64,000 nt of DNA from Pampus argenteus (taxonomy: Eukaryota; Chordata; Actinopteri; Scombriformes; Stromateidae), in the NCBI GenBank assembly GCA_036937835.1, contig CM072864.1, forward strand, positions 7,756,501 to 7,820,500. Reading direction: 5' to 3'. Positions 38,421-51,400 of this stretch are shown here, in pieces (the stretch's first letter is position 1; the number at the start of each line of letters is the position of its first letter). A program made the position numbers and the translations under genes. The notes beneath the pieces were generated by a model, which worked only from the letters and a program-made list of their open reading frames with translations, was not told the origin of the DNA and did not search any database.

Positions 38421-38552
38421 GTTTCCATGGTGACATCACCAGGCCGCTGTAGGAGCTGACTGACACGTAATATTTGTCTCAGAGAAAAAAAACATAACAG
38501 AAGAGCAGCAAGAAGGAAGAACTCAGCCGACAACTTTGAGTTCACCGGAGAG
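38421..38552 (+). promoter_or_regulatory. tmbim6 promoter and noncoding exon 1
   Basis: A palindromic X-box/RFX-like motif GTTTCCATGGTGAC lies at 38421-38434. The presumed noncoding exon 1 ends at 38552 (GGAGAG|gtgaga). Its partner acceptor is at 39583-39584, so exon 2 starts at 39585 and carries the ATG. The transcription start itself is not defined by sequence. Confidence 0.55.
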
Positions 38553-39641
38553 GTGAGAGCTAGCCACATTATTTCATGTTAGTATGTTGTGATAATGTCC
38601 TCGGTGTGTCGTATTTTCTGAACCGACGACTGAACGTGGCCCGTGTTTAACGCTGACTGGCTAACGTTAGCAACGCTAGCTATTAATAATATGATAGTAT
38701 GTCGTCCAAAAACAGTTTGTTTTCCTGTTGTACCTGACTGTTGCTCGACTTTCTCCTTCTTTTCCTAACAACATATATGTTACTTGAACAAATTGAACAA
38801 GGTAACAGCCACAACGTTAACGGTAATTTGTTGGTGTGTTCAGAAAGCATGATTGTGCGCTAGTTTAGTCAACGCTTGACATTTTAGTATGTTGTGTAAT
38901 GCCGCAAACACTCATTTAGCGTCGCCTCTACTACGCACTTCTGTCCCCATAAGGTCCGATCTTTGACCTGCTGCGTGTGTATCATTAACACTGCTGGAAG
39001 AAGTACTTGAATATACTTTAGCTAAGTGAAAGTAGCGACAACCTAATGCAAAAGTACTACAGTGGAAGTGGAAGTATCAGAAAGGAAGTACATATTATGT
39101 AGACTGGCCCCTGTCAGTGTTAAAGGATAGGTACACAATTTTTCAAGACTGTCTTGAAATCAACAGTCAGGATTGCACTTTTAATGTAAATAATGGAGGA
39201 GCCAAAGCCAAAGTGTGTCCACCAATGTTGGGGAAACTACTAGTTACTTCACAATGAAAAGTATTTAAACCACATATTAACTACTCTTAAAACAAATAAT
39301 CTAATCAAACTAAATCTACTATTGATCCACTTTTTAAGAGTAGTGGAGAATGACTGAGATGATATATTTAGTTAAGTAAAAGTACAAGAGTAGTAGCATG
39401 CAGTGGAGTTTAAAGTATATTATTTCCCATTGTAAAGTAGTGTAAAACAGGTAGTTGCTTTCCACTGCTGGTAATTAGAAATGGTTTCACCTTTGCTATG
39501 TGTGAATGCTGCAGGCTCACAGTTTTGGTTGTTGAATAGTTTAAATTCTTGCCTTTGACTGTAATCATGTGGTTTTCTTTTCAGAGGAAAAATTATCTGA
39601 TTTAAAAAAAAAAAAAAATCTCTTGAGATCTCCGCTCCACC

Positions 39642-42600
39642 ATGAACGTGTTTGACCGCAACATCAACTTTGATGCTCTCTTCAAGTTCTCCCAAATGTA
39701 CGTAAGCTTGTAGTAGAATGACATGTGATGTGAGTCACTCATTTATCTACTTTAACCCATGTTTCTATGGCCCAGCCCCGTTCATTGTCATCTCTTTTTC
39801 GTGCAGATCTCATTCCACCCAGGTACACTTGAAGAATGTGTACTCCAGCCTGGCAGTTTGTATGTTCGTGGCTGCGGCCGGCTCCTACGTCCATGTTGTC
39901 ACACGCATCTTCCAGGTAATACCAACAAGATGGAGAGATACAGAGTCTGCCTGTCCAGGTTGCTCCTGTATGAATGTTGACCAGGTTATGTGTATGTGAA
40001 ATAAGTGTAATTACTTATGGTTGGAAACAATTAACTGTAGCTATATATAAGTCTTTAGATTATTAAAATTCTGCACGTTTCGGGCGATAATTTAACTTGG
40101 AGGCCCAGCTGTACACAAGCCAAGGCATTACATCAGCAGATTGTTTGATCTGTTTAGGTTTAGTAGATAATAGTTAACAATAACCAAACCAGTTAAATAT
40201 ATACAGTAATATTTGCTATGTGATGTTACACCTTGTCTTGCCTGAAGGTTGATATTGAGTACGGTAGTATTATTAGTAGTAGTATTTAAGTAAAACATTA
40301 CACATTAAATATTTTTATGGCTGTGGTGAGATGGAGCGCTTCAGCTATAAAACACTTGGTAGCGAGCTTACGGATCATTTTTAGCTTCATTACTTCAGTC
40401 GCACAGAAGTCATTTCTACGTCATTAAAATGTGTTTGGGATTGTCATGGATACTTTGTTCCATCGTGGACTTTTTGAGAACGCTGCATAGTGGATGCATT
40501 TACTCTCTCAACATGAATGAAATGGCAAACACTGAATATAGTGCACTGTATAGTAAACAGGGAGTAATTTCAGACAAAGCACATAATTCTCTGCACATTT
40601 ATACTTGGCATTGTTTCCACTGAACCACTGAGCACATCCTTTGTTTTGCATTCACCTCTATCCATGTTTCATGTGATAACAGTTACAGCACAGGCCGGTA
40701 AGAGGCAGTGAAACTGAGCTAAGCAGACTGCTTGTGTAGGACTTTTATTCAATCAACATTGGTACCAGTTTTCCTAGTTTTCTCTTTATATATTCCTTAT
40801 TTAGATTTTTTTCCCCAGAGAAAATATTAGAAGTGACTTAAAAGGTATTAAAATCAGGAACAAACACTGCACATGTAGAACAACAAAAAACAACATGAGA
40901 AGGACTCTAATGTCGTCTTGTCCAGGCTACATTATTGCTAATAGCAGCTCTCCTGTTTATTAACACTGCAGACACATGTAATATTAAATAAGTACCACAG
41001 GTCAAAGTACAGGTCTGTCATTTGAATCAGGACCGCAGTAAGATGTTGTGATAAGAGCTTTATTCATCCCAAAGGAAAAAATTGTGCTATTGTTTTGCAG
41101 AGACAGGATGAAAATTCTGACAACAAACATGATCGTTTTTGAAAGTAAAACAAAAAGGATTGAGACGCTGCATTATTTAACACAGTAAATGAGTGTTTAG
41201 GATTTCTGCTGCCTGCCTTGACTGTGTCCTCGTTCTCAGGGCGGTATGCTGTCTGTGCTCGGCTCTCTGGGAATGATGTTCTGGCTCGCCATGACGCCAC
41301 ACAACTCCCAGACGGAGAAGAAGAGACTCGCTATCCTCGCAGGGTTTGCCTTCCTCACAGGTAAACTGATGCAGATAAAATAGTGATTCTATGTGTGACC
41401 CGAGCCATCTTTAGTAACTCGAGGTTGTGTTAGAATCTACCGTTAAAGCTGTGTTTGTCTTCCTCTCGTTCGTCTGCAGGCCTTGGCCTCGGCCCCACAC
41501 TGGACTTTGTCATCGCTATCAACCCGAGGTATGTGAACAGTTACTCAGTGTCCAACATCGGCACATGCAGCAGCAAGATAAACATTATAACCATGCAACT
41601 TACACTCTGGTCTGATGATTAAGAGTATTAGCTGGTAGCAGAGCTACAACAATTAGAAGATAAGTCAATTAGTCGACTGACCACTGATAAAGTGTGTTAA
41701 TTACTTCAGACTTAGTTTGTTCTGTATTTTTGCCTCCACAGCATCATTGTGACAGCTTTCATGGGAACCTCCGTGATTTTCATCTGCTTCACTCTCAGCG
41801 CTCTCTATGCTAAACGCAGAAGTTACCTGTTCCTGGGAGGTAAAGGCAGTTTATTAACGTTACCACCAGCATTATATTATTACAACAAACACACAATTTT
41901 ACATTCAACCTGCATTGTCCATCAGAGAAATGCTATTTTTACAGAAGCAGTGATAAACGATTCCACAGCGTTTTGCAGAATTTCACCTCCTCTAGAAGAG
42001 CGAAAAAACATAACTTAACCTCAACATGCTGTTTGCGTTAATGTCGTCGTCTTCCTCCTCTCAGGCACACTGATGTCTGGCCTCTCCATCCTGTTCCTGA
42101 TGTCTGTGATGAACATGTTCTTTGGATCTGTGATGCTGTTGAAGGTAGCTCAAACCATACCTTACTTAAAGTTTCAGGTCGTGCATCACACTGTGCTGTG
42201 GAAATCACGATTTATTAATTTTTTTTGTCTGTTTCCTCCGACAGGCACACATGTACCTCGGGCTGCTCATCATGTGCGGCTTCGTCCTCTTTGACACTCA
42301 GCTCATCATTGAGAAAGCAGAGAACGGAGACAAGGACTATGTCTGGTGAGGATTTGTATTCATTTACTTAACTCCACACCAGCCGAATGCTCTTTATTTT
42401 AGACATATTTAATGATGTATGGTATATATTATTTGTATACTTTGTATATTTTGTTTTTTAAAGGCACTGCGTGGACTTGTTCCTTGATTTCATCACCATC
42501 TTCAGGAAACTGATGGTCATCCTCGCCATGAACGATAAGGTACCGAAATTATTTTTATCATTTCTTATCTTTTAAAAGTTAATGTCTGATGACACTGTGC

Positions 42601-43488
42601 GAAACATTTCTTATCAGTGACTTCTGTGAAAAGAGGAAGGTCAGATGTGAATTGATCTACTGCTAGCAAGTGTTGTCTGTGGATAAAGCCTGATAGCAGC
42701 TCTGCAGCTTTAAAATCGCATTAATGAGCCACACTGTTGCATTGTTGATGGATGCCATCTTCCTTTATTATGATAGACATGTCATCTGTAGTTGGTTTTG
42801 TGTTGATCCCAAATACTGTACGCCATCCTGCTGCTGAAAATACTAACCCACCAAAAGTCTATAAATCCTCAGCTGAAAATAGTCCCGACTAACTGTGACC
42901 CACTGTTTTAGCAATTTATAAATTAAATAGTAAAAAACAATAACAGGCATTTTTAAACATTCACATCAACAGTGGGAACTGGTGGACTTCATGGACTGAG
43001 AGCCACAAACACACTGAGGAAGTCAGAAAGTAACGAGAGACAAATTAAAGATGCTGATGAATGAGTTGAGAGAATGTCGGCAGCCTCGTCCTTTCGCTGT
43101 GCAACATTTAACAACATTTTTGATTACATAGATATCTGAGATTTCTGTCATCAACTAATTAACTGCAGCTCTTGAAAAGTCTTGCAGTCCTGAATTTAGT
43201 TTGCTGTTTACAAATCACAGAAAATGACATTTTGAATGAGTTCACTCACCTTCATTGTACTGGGGTGATGACACGATATCTCAAAACGAAACTTACCTCC
43301 ACCAGAGTAAAGTGAAAATCATTTTTTGTCTTTATATATATATATATATAAAAATATATAATTTTTTTTTCCTTCATGATTTGTGTGAACTGATCCTTTA
43401 TTCACTTTGGATATTACCTTTTTATTCAGTAAGAATGTTTTTGTGTGTCTGTCTTCTCTTTCAGGACAAGAAGAAGGAGAAGAAGTAG
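39642..43488 (+). CDS. tmbim6: TMBIM6 (Bax inhibitor-1), ER membrane calcium/cell-death regulator (9 coding exons)
   Basis: Exons: 39642-39697, 39807-39915, 41240-41360, 41480-41528, 41742-41839, 42065-42144, 42245-42345, 42464-42539, 43465-43488. All phases agree and the product is 237 residues, the same as human. It is a six- to seven-helix ER protein of the BI-1 family that leaks Ca2+ from the ER in a pH-dependent way, restrains IRE1 signalling and protects against ER-stress death. Diagnostic segments: MNVFDRNINFDALFKFS at the N-terminus, GFAFLTGLGLGP, SALYAKRRSYLFLGG, FDTQLIIEKAENGD, and the basic C-terminus DKKKEKK, which forms its own exon. The start sits in a good Kozak context (CCACCATGA) after a spliced 5' leader. 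It faces nckap5l tail to tail, as in human 12q13.12. Confidence 0.97.
41054..41085 (-). mobile_element. LINE-type 3' tail fragment in tmbim6 intron
   Basis: AGCTTTATTCATCCCAAAGG is the reverse complement of the classic teleost LINE (L2/Rex-like) tail ending in GGGATNAATAAAG. Only the tail was recognised. Confidence 0.5.
42645..42900 (+). repeat. Dispersed fold-back element, copy E, in tmbim6 intron 8
   Basis: GATCTACTGCTAGCAAGTGT, AATGAGCCACACTGTTGCAT, CCTTTATTATGATAGACATG, CCTGCTGCTGAAAATACTAA and CAGCTGAAAATAGTCCCGAC occur in the same order as copy A at 3107-3720. Confidence 0.65.
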
Positions 43489-44342
43489 AGAACGCTGGAG
43501 TAGGTGGAAATTAAAAACAATCTGTCAGACGAGGCACAATTTGCAACGCACTTGGTTCTCTTCAGTTTGTCTTCATTTCTTGAATTAACTCCTATGTGGT
43601 CTTATATTATTGAAATTCCTTTTGATTTTTTTTCTGTTCAAACTTATAACAAGGGTTGAATGTAAGTTTATGGTAAACTAATGCTTGTCCCATTTTGGCT
43701 GTGAATGGAGAGTAGACTAATGCTGCAGTGAACATGCTTGGCCTGTAGAGGGGAGTGTTGCCCTATAAAGACCCCCCCCATTTAAAAAGAGCACTATATG
43801 ATTTTCATATTACTGTTATTTAGTGCCATAAATTAACATAATAGGCTCCTTTTAGAGAGTCACGTGAGCTTCTGAGACTGATTGTTTTATTTTAAGTCAA
43901 ATAATTACATCTGTTGATTTATTTTTTTTCTTGCTTATTTATAGTTTCCATCTTCTCTTTAGTGGAGTGTTACAAGAAGATATGGTGTCCCATGATTTTG
44001 ACAACAGATTCCCTTCTCCCAGAAACTTCGCCTGTAATCGTTTGTTCCCCTTGAATTATGTTGACCAAGATTTTGAGTATAGACGGTTGACGCCTGTTTA
44101 GCTCCGAGACACACGCACTGTGGAGGTGACTCACAGCCACTGGGTGTCTGTCTACATATTCAGCTCTGATAGCAAAGACAGGCGAGCCGTTCAAACCACT
44201 CTCCTTGTAAATGACTCTGTTGTCTAGAAATTAGTTTGCCAAATGATGTGATGTTAAAGGTAAAATTTTTTGAAAGTGTATACTGTGAAGAATTTATTTT
44301 ATTGATGTAAAATTGAAACTAATAATTTGATACATTTGCTCA

Positions 44343-44348
44343 AATAAA
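44343..44348 (+). terminator. tmbim6 polyadenylation signal
   Basis: AATAAA about 855 bp after the stop, followed by a T/GT-rich segment. It is the best-placed signal for tmbim6. Confidence 0.65.
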
Positions 44349-44499
44349 TGTGTTGAACGTAAGTTTTCACCGTCCCCGTGTTGACAAACCTTTCCTTTAA
44401 TGACGCAATTTTTTCACTCTGTCCTAAAATAATATTGACTCAGATGGTGCTATTGTACTAAATAATTACTTTGAATAAAAATACAGCCACACAAAAGGA

Positions 44500-45441
44500 T
44501 TAAATCAAAACATTTTAATTAGAAAGTTGAAAAACGGCAGTAGGTACATAGGACCTCTATAGGCTAAAGAACAAACAGCAACAGAGATGTTGAAATACAA
44601 GATATGAACATAATCTACTAAAGCGAGGAGATCGCAATTTACACAGAAAGATTACAAAAAACAAAAAAAGATGGCTGCAAATGATGTACATTTAAAATAA
44701 ATAAATAATAGAAATACATATTCATTGAATAGTGTAGCCATTTCTCTTATCTATGTTATTATTGCTGGTATATATTACCTTTAAATGTATTATGATTTAA
44801 AACAGACATATTCTGACAACCTTCCTCGGTCGCAAAACAATATCAACATGATCAATAAAATCGTTTATACATTTAAAATTGTGATGCATGGGTTTAGCAA
44901 TTAGGAATCACAGAAATTAACATTTTTTTCCTTTTTCTTTTTTTAAGGAGCTCTATATTTTTTTAATGCATTATGTAGTGAAATGATGTGGAGAACAGAG
45001 TGGATGTTTTGATCCATACAGTACATCTGATCGGCTGCTCAACAACTACAGGGGTGATGAGTTTTGTGCTAATCGTTAGCCTGGCCATGCGTCTTGTTGT
45101 CCTGTATACATAAATCAATGAAACGTGTCTACAGTCAATCTTGACTGTGAAAAAGTGAACAACCGATATCATTTGAGTGGCTTTTGGCTTCATGTTTTAT
45201 TGGAAATCCTGAGGAGAAGTCTTTATATCCATCCTTCCAGTTGCAACAGAGACACGGATGATGAGACATCATCATCATCATCACTGGTTAGATCAGAGTT
45301 TCTTGCAGACATCAACAGTTTCTTTTCCTCAAAGGCGGTGGCTGGTCCGCAGCATCGCAGCACATCCAGCAACCAGCGGGCGTGTTCAGAGCGAGCATTT
45401 GCCTCTGCGGCCCTTTCTGTCCTCCCCTGTTCTTGGCTGTA
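44500..45441 (-). other. nckap5l 3' UTR
   Basis: Noncoding on the minus strand after the stop at 45442-45444. An ATTAAA signal (44514-44519, minus) is followed by a GT-rich element, and another AATAAA-type signal is at about 45195. On the transcript strand, 44690-44711 reads as overlapping ATTTA units (AU-rich element). This leaves only about 150 bp between the tmbim6 and nckap5l 3' ends. Confidence 0.5.
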
Positions 45442-48400
45442 TCATCCTTGGCTGCCGCAGGACGACAGACTGTCGTACAGAGAATCGCTGAGCGACTCAG
45501 GGGTTTCCAGGACCTGAGGGCGGCTCGGGGACAGCGCTTCCTCCGGTCGCTCCCGGAGCAGCTCTAGCCCGGCCTCACGGCTCATCTCAGGGACGCTGGG
45601 AGTGCGAGTCTTCCCCCTGCGGCTCATCCCGGACTGCGCAGGGACGGGCAGGCTGCCCGGGTCGACCACCCTGCTGGAGGAGGGACACCCGGCCTTCATG
45701 CCCTGCGAGGAGGCAGAGGGGGGAAATGTTTTAGTGTGTCGTGTGTGTCATCTTATGTAATGCCTTTAGGTGCAAAAAAAAGTGGGTTACAAAAACCATC
45801 CAACTGTGAATTTTTAATATTCAGCTGATTAATAATTTCTAAAGGAAGAATGTGGTTCTGTGTTTTTACATTATGTAAGATCTGAGTGCAGATTTAAAAA
45901 TGTATCTCTGCTTGACTGCCTGCGATGTATTTTCAGTATATAAGTGACCCAGATCAACATTTTTACACCGTTTTTTTTTACATCCTGCTGTCCTCAACTG
46001 TCACCAGCTGTAAATCCATCACTTAGTTTGTGTGTAAAATCTTTCCTATGTTCTTAGTAACAACTAGCTAGTTTCAAACTGAATCAGATTGCACCATTAA
46101 AACTTAAAAGACAGCTTAAATATTTCAAGTCTGTATTAAAACAGTCAAGTGCCCTAACAAACACTGACTTCTAATGGTCAGCATGAACCCGACGGCAGTA
46201 AAAACACGTTTCATTCAGGCTCCTGTCTGTTGTTTTAGAACAGACAGACTTTAAAGAAACGTCGTAGCCAGTAAACATTTCAGTAATGTGTGAATGAGTT
46301 ACAAGGAAACATCTGTAACACTGTCCAATAAGAAGCAATCAACTATGTAAACAGGTAGAAACAGCAACCAGCTGTAGCATAACTTCCAAAAATAACAGTT
46401 TTAGAGGCCAAAAGATAAAATAAACTCTGCATACCACGAGAAATGTGTGTGTTTGAGGACGAGTTGTATTCATGCAGTTTACACTGAGAGGGAAATATCC
46501 CATTATGCTGACATTATACGGTCATTTACTTTAATGTTATTGGCATAAAAGTCTGTAATTTGCGGCTTGGTGTGTTTTTCCTGTGAAATTCTAAAGTGTT
46601 TCGGTCAGACGTGTCGATATTTCACATTACTTCAACTCTTCCACCTGGCAGTTAGTAGCTGTAAATATTTAATAACAACTAATCTCATTGTTACCAACTA
46701 GTTCGTGTTGATCCTGGTTTTAATTTAGTGATGCGTAAATCTCCACTCCAGAGTTATAAACAAAGCCTCTTTTTGAAATAGATTAAGCTTAAATCTGACT
46801 GAAAGTCAACTTCCATCCGTACCCCTCTGAACGGTGAGCCGAAGGATACCGCCTCCTCCTCTTCCTCCTCCACAGCCAGGTACACCTCTGCAGGTCCTGC
46901 TGGAGTCTTCAGGCTTGGGAAGGTCCAGGTCTTTGAGCGAGGAGAGAACATGTTCGCTCCGTGGGCCTCTTTGTCTGTAGGTGGAGTGATGACGTACATG
47001 TTATCCAGAGCTGCAACAATGACTTGACTAATCGCTCAGTGGATCAACAGAAAATTCCCGGTAATAGGGAATACTTTGCACCTTTGTTCAACAAATATGG
47101 CAAAAATTGGACCGATTTATAGTTAAGTGGAGACTGTATCAAAGTACTGTGGGACAAGTCTACTAAAGCACTAAGTTTGGGGGCTAAATATCAAAGTGCT
47201 AAGTGACCTCTGACAATGTTCTCTTCAAGCTGTTATCATGTGTACGTGGGGCAGTTTGCACCTTCACGGATGACGCTGGCGGAGCTCCGTCCCTCCAGCA
47301 TGGAGCCGTACTGAATGGTGGGAATCAGCTGTTTGTGCGGCACGTAACACTCCTCCTGTGACGTCAGCTCTCGGTCCAGGGTCCGAGCCCGTCGGCCGGC
47401 TCTCCCCGGGGAGCCGGAGGAGTGGTGCTCGGCCCCGGCACGGGCCTTGGACAGACCCCGTCCTGCTGCACCGCTGCTGCAGTCAGGCAAAGGGAACGTA
47501 CCGATGCCGCTGTCCAGAGTGTAAGTGGAGGCACCAGAACCTGCAGAGAAAGAAGAAATGCAAAACTATATGAATGAAATGTGAGGCGAAGAGGCAAATG
47601 TGTAAGTCAACCCATTCCCGCTATCTTATCATCAACAAAATATACTTCCAAATATTAAAAACACTCATGCAGAGTGAAGAAAGTAATATACAAAGTGTTA
47701 TACTAGTATATATTATACAACTGGATTACTATTAATAATGTAAGCAGCATTTTAATGCATGTTAACTACTTTTTACACACAAGTAGTTTTATCTGTAATA
47801 TAATATTTTGTAAATTGATATTATGTTATACATGTAAAATGTTACTCTGCAAGGTCAAAGTGGAAAATGAAGTAAATGTACAATATTTGCTGCTAAAATT
47901 AACTATAGCGTGATAATGTAGAAACAGTGATTAAACACTACTATTGGAATAGTATAATATATGTTGTTGAGTACAATGTTAAAATTACACTGATATATTT
48001 AGTTCAGAGATGTGAGGCAGGCTCCGTTTTTAAAAGGCTGAATTTATTCTATAGATTTATTTCTATAGAAATACACATTTTATTTGTTATTCATTTACTT
48101 GCTTCCTAATCTATCCGTGTTCTGTCCTGTCTTTCTGTTGCCAGTAGCAACCACTACTGATACTGATCTCTCACACACACGCACACACAAAGAATTCATC
48201 CTATTTCCCAAATGTAGCTGTTAATCAAAATAACATTTGATGCTGTGCCTTGTTTACACTGTATGTTTTTCCAATGAAAAACTAAAATGGAAAGATAAAG
48301 ATAATAACAAGGAGGTGTAAAAACAATCTGCTGCCTTCAAGCTGAACTGGAAGCGTGTTTAGTTCTCTGCACAGGCGCATAGAGCGGACACAAGACTGTG

Positions 48401-51400
48401 AGCTTGGTTTTTATATATTCGAGAAATTTATTTCCAGACTAGTTCCACACACGTCTGGTTTGATCTTGCACAAGGTCGTAATGCTCATAAATCCTACAGA
48501 TAAATGTAAATGTGTGCCATTTCTGTCTCCTGACAAATTCCTCGCAGACATTTCTTACCTGCGAAGTGTTGAGAGTGAACTGAATCTGTGAGGTTCTCAT
48601 CTGATGTGATCTTGCCGATTCTATCTGATCCCTGCATGAAAGAACAACGCGGCAGATGGAGAAATTAATGTGCTGAAAGTCCGCTCTTCAAAATCAACAT
48701 GCGGGGAACGAGTTTAACAGATTAGATGCCAAGTTTAGATTTGAAATCTGATAGAACAAATTAAACTGAAGCATTGCTGAAATCTAAGAGCTTGTCCGTT
48801 GCCGTTTATGTCTGAAGCACAGTCAGTTTTGTCCAACAACAGAAGTAAAGAGCTGTGTGGCTGCGTAAGTACCTTCTCTATATCGTCACGACTGGTGGTG
48901 TGACTGATGATGTCACCCTGCTGACTAAACACCGGCTTGGCGGCCTTACAGTCGAACGAGAGCCGGCGCTGCGGCATGCTGATTACGTCCTTCCCGTCCA
49001 CTCTGCATTCATAAAACACAAACCTTCAGTTCTCAAATCTCAAAAGCTTTATACCAAAAAAGTTACCGTAGTTGTAGCATCAAAGCTGCAACGATGAGTC
49101 AAATCATCTGCAATCATTTTGCTAATCAAATCACAAGTCACAAGAAAAAAAAAAAAAAAAAGAGACATTTACAGCTTGAGGATTTGAAGCTTGTATGCGT
49201 CATACAATGAAAATAATATTTGCAGTCCTAGTTATTATTTTTGCTCTTCAACACCATTATAAATGTTTATTATTTATTACTGAGCCTTAGATAAGAAGAC
49301 CTCGTGTCTGTATGGTAAAATAAAGCTACAGCCAGGAGATTAGCTTAGTTTCCAAAAGGTAATGAATCTACCTTCAAGCTCAATAACTAAGACGTTATAT
49401 GTTGTAGGGATTAAACAAACAACCAGACTAGCAGTTTCCCTGTTTCCAGTCTTTATGCTAAGCTAAGCTAAGCCTCTCCTGGCTGTATTTACTATACAGA
49501 CATTAGATTTGTTATTGATCTTCTTGTGTAACTCTCACCAAGAAAGATTAATCCACTTGCCCTTCTTGAGTCCTCACCTGTTTAGAAGCTGTTGCATGAA
49601 GTTGTCAGAGCGCGCTCCCCTGTACATGACAGCCAGCTGTCCCTGAGCTTGGTCCATCACCACCTCACAGGAGTGACCCCTGCCTGACCTCTCCACGTAC
49701 GCCCTCTCCTCCTCCAGGGCTCTCCTCAGCCCCTCCGCCTTCTCCATCAGGGTCGAGATGTTCAGACCTTCCACGCCTTCTTTACACCTGGTGGCCATTT
49801 TCACAGAATCCCTCCCCACCGAGGGGATGTTGATCTTCCACTCCTTCTTCTCGTCCTTGGCTTTGGTTGCATCTGCCTTGCGGCTGAGCGCGGGCAGCTT
49901 GCTCTTCTTCAGGCCGAACCAGCTTGCAATGCCGTTGGAGGCTTTCTGCTTGACCTCGCTGCCCTGCAACCCTCTGTCCTGCTCCTGAAGTTTCAGCACG
50001 TTCTCCTCGATACCCTTCATCACCTTCTGCTCGATGGCAGATTGTGGGCTGGGGACCGGCTGCAGCGGCTTGTCCGTCTCGGATGTTGGAGGTCTCGGAG
50101 GGGGAGGTGGGAGGCTGTCTCCGTACATTGGATTCTTTTTTCCCTTCCCGCTGATCTTGGTCCTCTCCTCGGATTTGGACGAGTAACGTGGGGCCTCTGT
50201 GGGCTTCCCCGCTCTGTGGACGGAGGGGCCCTGGCATGGTTTGGATGGCGATTTAGGGGGAATTTTGTTGGGGCTGTTGCTACTGTGAGGCCCCACACCG
50301 GGTTTAACATTGTAAGCCAGATTCAAGGAGCCAGGACACTTAATGTTGTTGCGTAGTACCTGTGGGGCATCAGCGTTGGGCGAAGGCAGACCTATTTTGC
50401 TCTTGGGGGCTTCTGTCTTTGTCACACACAGTTCTTGTTTAACCAGAACAGACGGCTGAGATTTGACCCCCTGTTCATACAGCAGAGATGCCCCCGGGTA
50501 CTTCAAACCACCACTGCTAACTTTGGGCTTTCCGTCCAAAGAGTCTGTGTATTTTGAATGTCTCTGCTCCTCTTTATGGAGCTCGATGGGCCTATCTGCT
50601 GTCTTACTCCTCTCTTCGCTGTAGGACACACTGCCTTCGTTCACTGTGTCCACTGGCCTTACACTGACTTGTAAATCCTCAGAGCTCCTCAGCTTGCCCA
50701 GCGCAGCCAGCCTGTCTTTAAAAGCGTGGTGACTGGAATCAGCCTGAGGTCTCGCTGGCCCAGTCGCAGGCCTCTTGGGGATGGAAGAGGAGTCGTTTCT
50801 TCTGGCTGGAGGTGGAGGAGGTGGCGGCTGGGCGACCCCGGAGCTCTGCACTGTGACCTCTCTTACGTCCGCCTCCTGCTTCTCTCTGGCTCGTGAGTAG
50901 TTGGGTCGGCTCTGACCTTTGCTGAGAGCGGATGAGTTGGGCAGGCTGTGATGATTAACCCACACCGGACTGTCTGAATCCTCCTCATCGTCTGATGTGG
51001 ACTCTGATGTGGAGGAGGACGACTGCTTTCGCTGAGGAGGGTTGAGGACACTTTCCGGTAGCGATTTAACAAGCTTCCTCTCACCACCATTCGCTTTTGT
51101 CTGTGATGGAAAAGTGGTTCTTTTGTCGAGGTCCTGGCTTGGTTCTCCCTCTCTAGAGTTGGTCGACATGTCACAAACATTTTCATAATGAGGGACCTTC
51201 TGAGATACTTTGGGTGAGGAGGACGATGTGGAGGGGGAAGCGCCTATCTTTGAGGCGCCATCTTTCGGTGCAGACAGGCTGCTGTAGTTTATTTCCTTAG
51301 CAGGCTGGGTGCAGACGTCTTCAGGCTGTGGAGGGGACGTTGGTGCTGAGTGTGTGGCGGGGTATGACTCAGACCTGGAGGGTGGTGGCGGAGGCTGCCT

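Noticed and set aside
49782..50237. 151-codon minus-strand frame overlapping nckap5l
   Set aside because: It is a shifted-frame shadow of the large nckap5l exon, whose own frame matches known NCKAP5L blocks.
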